Of a DNA stretch of 7,897 nucleotides, positions 6,726 through 7,897 are shown one piece after another. The notes below the pieces were generated by a model. The model saw only the letters and a list, made by a program, of their open reading frames with translations. It ran no database searches and was not told the DNA's origin. The stretch covers positions 1 to 7,897 of the forward strand of contig URTO01000077.1 of assembly GCA_900550745.1 (NCBI GenBank). Reading direction: 5' to 3'. The translations under genes were made by a program, and so were the position numbers. The DNA is from an uncultured Desulfovibrio sp. (lineage in GTDB: Bacteria; Desulfobacterota; Desulfovibrionia; Desulfovibrionales; Desulfovibrionaceae). Position 1 is the first letter of the stretch, and each line of letters starts with the position of its first letter.

Positions 6726-7775
6726 ATGTCGTTCAGACTGATGGACAAAGCCAAGGCCGCCGGCTGAGCGGCGAAGACGGCTCCAGAGTTGCTGGAGCAG
6801 GTATTGTCGTCCCTGCCGGGGGTACCGGATCCGGAGGGGCGCGTGTTGCACGGTTTCGAGCACAATGAAGACGCCGTGATCCTCCGCACGCCGCCTGCGG
6901 GGATGGCGCTGGTGCAGACGGTGGATGTGCTGAGCCCTCTCGGAAACAATCCCCGGCTGTTCGGTCAGGTTGCGGCGGCGAACGCGCTTTCGGACGTATA
7001 CGCCGTCGGAGGGTTTCCGTGGTCGGCGATGAATATCGCGGCGTTCCCGGCTCAGGATGTGCCGCTGGAGGTCTTTGCCGAGATTTTGGCGGGCGGCCTT
7101 GAAAAAATCGTCGAGGCCGGGGCCGTGCTTGCCGGTGGGCATACGCTGGAAGACGCGGAAATCAAATACGGCCTGTCCGTGACCGGCTATGTGGCTCCTG
7201 ACGCCGTAGCCAGCAATGCCGGGCTGCGCCCCGGAGATGCGCTCGTGCTGACCAAGCCGCTCGGCACGGGCGTGCTGGCGACCGCAATCAAGGCGCAGTG
7301 GGACGGCAGCGACAAGGCCGAAGCCGATCTCTACCGTTGGGCGACCCATCTGAATGCGAACGCCGCCGAAGTGTTGCGGGCCATGAACCTCAAGGCCGCG
7401 ACGGATATCACGGGGTTCGGGCTCGGCGGGCACCTGCTGGAGATGGCGCGGGGTTCCCAAGCCGTCGTCGAGGTGGATACCGCCTCGTTGCCGTTTATCG
7501 ACAATGTGGAGGAGTTCGCCTCTGATGGCCTGATCCCCGCAGGCAGTTACGCCAACCGCAGGCATTGTTCCTGCCGCACGCATGTGGGCCCCGGTGTGGA
7601 CAGCCTGAGGGCCACCCTCGTATTCGACGCGCAGACGTCCGGGGGGCTGGTGCTGGCTGTGCCTCAGGAGCGCGTGGAGGAGGCTCAGGAGCGTCTTGCC
7701 GCCCTCGGTGAACCCGCGTGGCTTATCGGGCGCGTTTTGCCCTTGAGGGACGGCCCTCAGCTTCTTTTGAGCTGA
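6726..7775 (+). CDS. selD: Selenophosphate synthetase SelD, a selenocysteine protein (TGA codon 14)
   Basis: SelD makes selenophosphate from selenide, ATP and water, the selenium donor for selenocysteine and selenouridine. Read through one in-frame TGA (6765-6767), the gene gives 349 residues, as in E. coli SelD (347). Codon 14 lies in A-A-G-Sec-A-A-K, matching the catalytic Cys and the Lys three residues later (Cys17 and Lys20 in E. coli), so Sec14 and Lys17 are the likely active-site pair. Metal/ATP aspartates are in place: Asp49 (NEDA), Asp90 (ALSDVY) and Asp227 (TDITGFG). GGH at 137-139 and the glycine-rich GFGLGGH at 230-236 are further family blocks. The ATG has an AAGGAG ribosome site (6714-6719) six bases upstream; another ATG at 6721 is in a frame that ends after six codons. 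A caller that stops at TGA would begin near 6789 and lose the active site. The organism must also carry selA, selB and selC elsewhere (inference). Confidence 0.95.
6765..6767 (+). other. selD: Selenocysteine codon (UGA) of selD
   Basis: This TGA is in frame with both the start at 6726 and the 328-codon frame downstream. The codons before it (MSFRLMDKAKAAG) and after it (AAKTAPELLEQ) are continuous SelD sequence, so it is not a true stop or a frameshift. It sits exactly where other SelD proteins have the catalytic Cys or Sec. Confidence 0.93.
6780..6798 (+). promoter_or_regulatory. selD: Bacterial SECIS hairpin in selD
   Basis: A perfect 7-bp stem, 6780-6786 with 6792-6798, closes a five-base loop AGTTG. 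The loop begins 19 bases after the TGA, within the distance known for bacterial SECIS elements, and has a G in its first two bases as those elements usually do. It would bind the SelB-tRNA(Sec) complex in the mRNA and recode the UGA. A few extra pairs (6776-6779 with 6808-6811) may extend the stem below an internal loop. Confidence 0.75.
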
Positions 7776-7778
7776 GGG
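7754..7778 (+). other. Inverted repeat spanning the selD stop codon
   Basis: Positions 7754-7762 and 7770-7778 form a perfect 9-bp stem with a seven-base loop; the selD TGA (7773-7775) is in the right arm. It has no T-run of its own and may be the first part of a two-hairpin terminator with the element at 7788-7840, or a 3'-end stabiliser. Confidence 0.45.
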
Positions 7779-7787
7779 GTGAAGGCA

Positions 7788-7840
7788 GCAGGAGGGGGAG
7801 AGGAACCCTTCTGAAGAAGGGCTTCCTCTCCCCCTCCTGC
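7788..7840 (+). terminator. Long hairpin terminator after selD
   Basis: Arms 7788-7811 and 7816-7840 form a 24-bp stem with a single bulged base around a TGAA loop. It begins 13 bases past the selD stop. The tail is C/T-rich rather than a pure T-run, so termination strength is uncertain; it could serve a convergent gene to the right too. The core CTTC-TGAA-GAAG resembles the hairpin at 1-26 read on the minus strand. The last 57 bases (7841-7897) hold nothing I can identify. Confidence 0.6.
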
Positions 7841-7897
7841 ACCTCCCCCTCTCCTCCTAAGACTTTCGAGTGGTGGGGAGGCCGCACGCTGGGGTGT

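Noticed and set aside
6765..6767. selD as a pseudogene with a nonsense mutation
   Set aside because: The TGA is exactly at the catalytic position, has a downstream SECIS hairpin, and the rest of the gene is intact.
6789..7775. selD starting at 6789 as a 328-residue protein
   Set aside because: That start is a TTG within the reading frame without a ribosome site, and it would drop the catalytic Sec and Lys; the true start is 6726 with UGA recoding.

Overview
The window is GC-rich chromosomal DNA with six protein genes. It most resembles a Desulfovibrionaceae-type (sulfate- or sulfite-reducing) bacterium. That placement is an inference from overall gene style, a SulP anion transporter, a selenocysteine-containing SelD and C/T-rich terminator tails; no rRNA or marker gene here proves it. 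I see no mobile element, CRISPR array, tRNA or rRNA.

Layout. (1) 58-798, minus strand: an orphan periplasmic amino-acid-binding protein with its own good sigma-70-type promoter. (2) 799-1216: a 418-base divergent intergenic region with GC-rich inverted repeats. (3) 1217-4514, plus strand: a glnH-like binding protein, a terminator-like hairpin, a glnP-like permease, then a SulP-STAS anion transporter. No ATPase (glnQ) follows the permease. (4) 4515-5086: a 572-base stretch with no convincing gene. Its first part is a run of hairpins ending in a classic terminator at 4661-4691, and its later part is the leader of the next gene. (5) 5087-6613: comM/yifB, a AAA+ helicase linked to natural transformation. 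(6) 6726-7775: selD (selenophosphate synthetase), followed by hairpins to the window end.

The clearest special feature is in selD. Codon 14 of the full gene is an in-frame TGA at exactly the place of the catalytic Cys of SelD. It lies upstream of a perfect 7-bp hairpin at the right distance for a bacterial SECIS element. The protein is therefore almost certainly a selenoprotein of 349 residues, and a caller that treats TGA as stop would lose its N-terminus and active site. Upstream of selD there is also a near-perfect match to the sigma-54 -24/-12 consensus, although it sits on a palindrome inside a probable comM terminator.

How the genes work together. GlnH and GlnP are the binding protein and membrane channel of a polar amino acid importer that must borrow an ATPase from elsewhere; the divergent binding protein at 58-798 could feed the same permease. 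SulP may be co-transcribed with them but is functionally separate. comM and selD each look like their own transcription unit. I did not find strong evidence of a wholly undescribed system.
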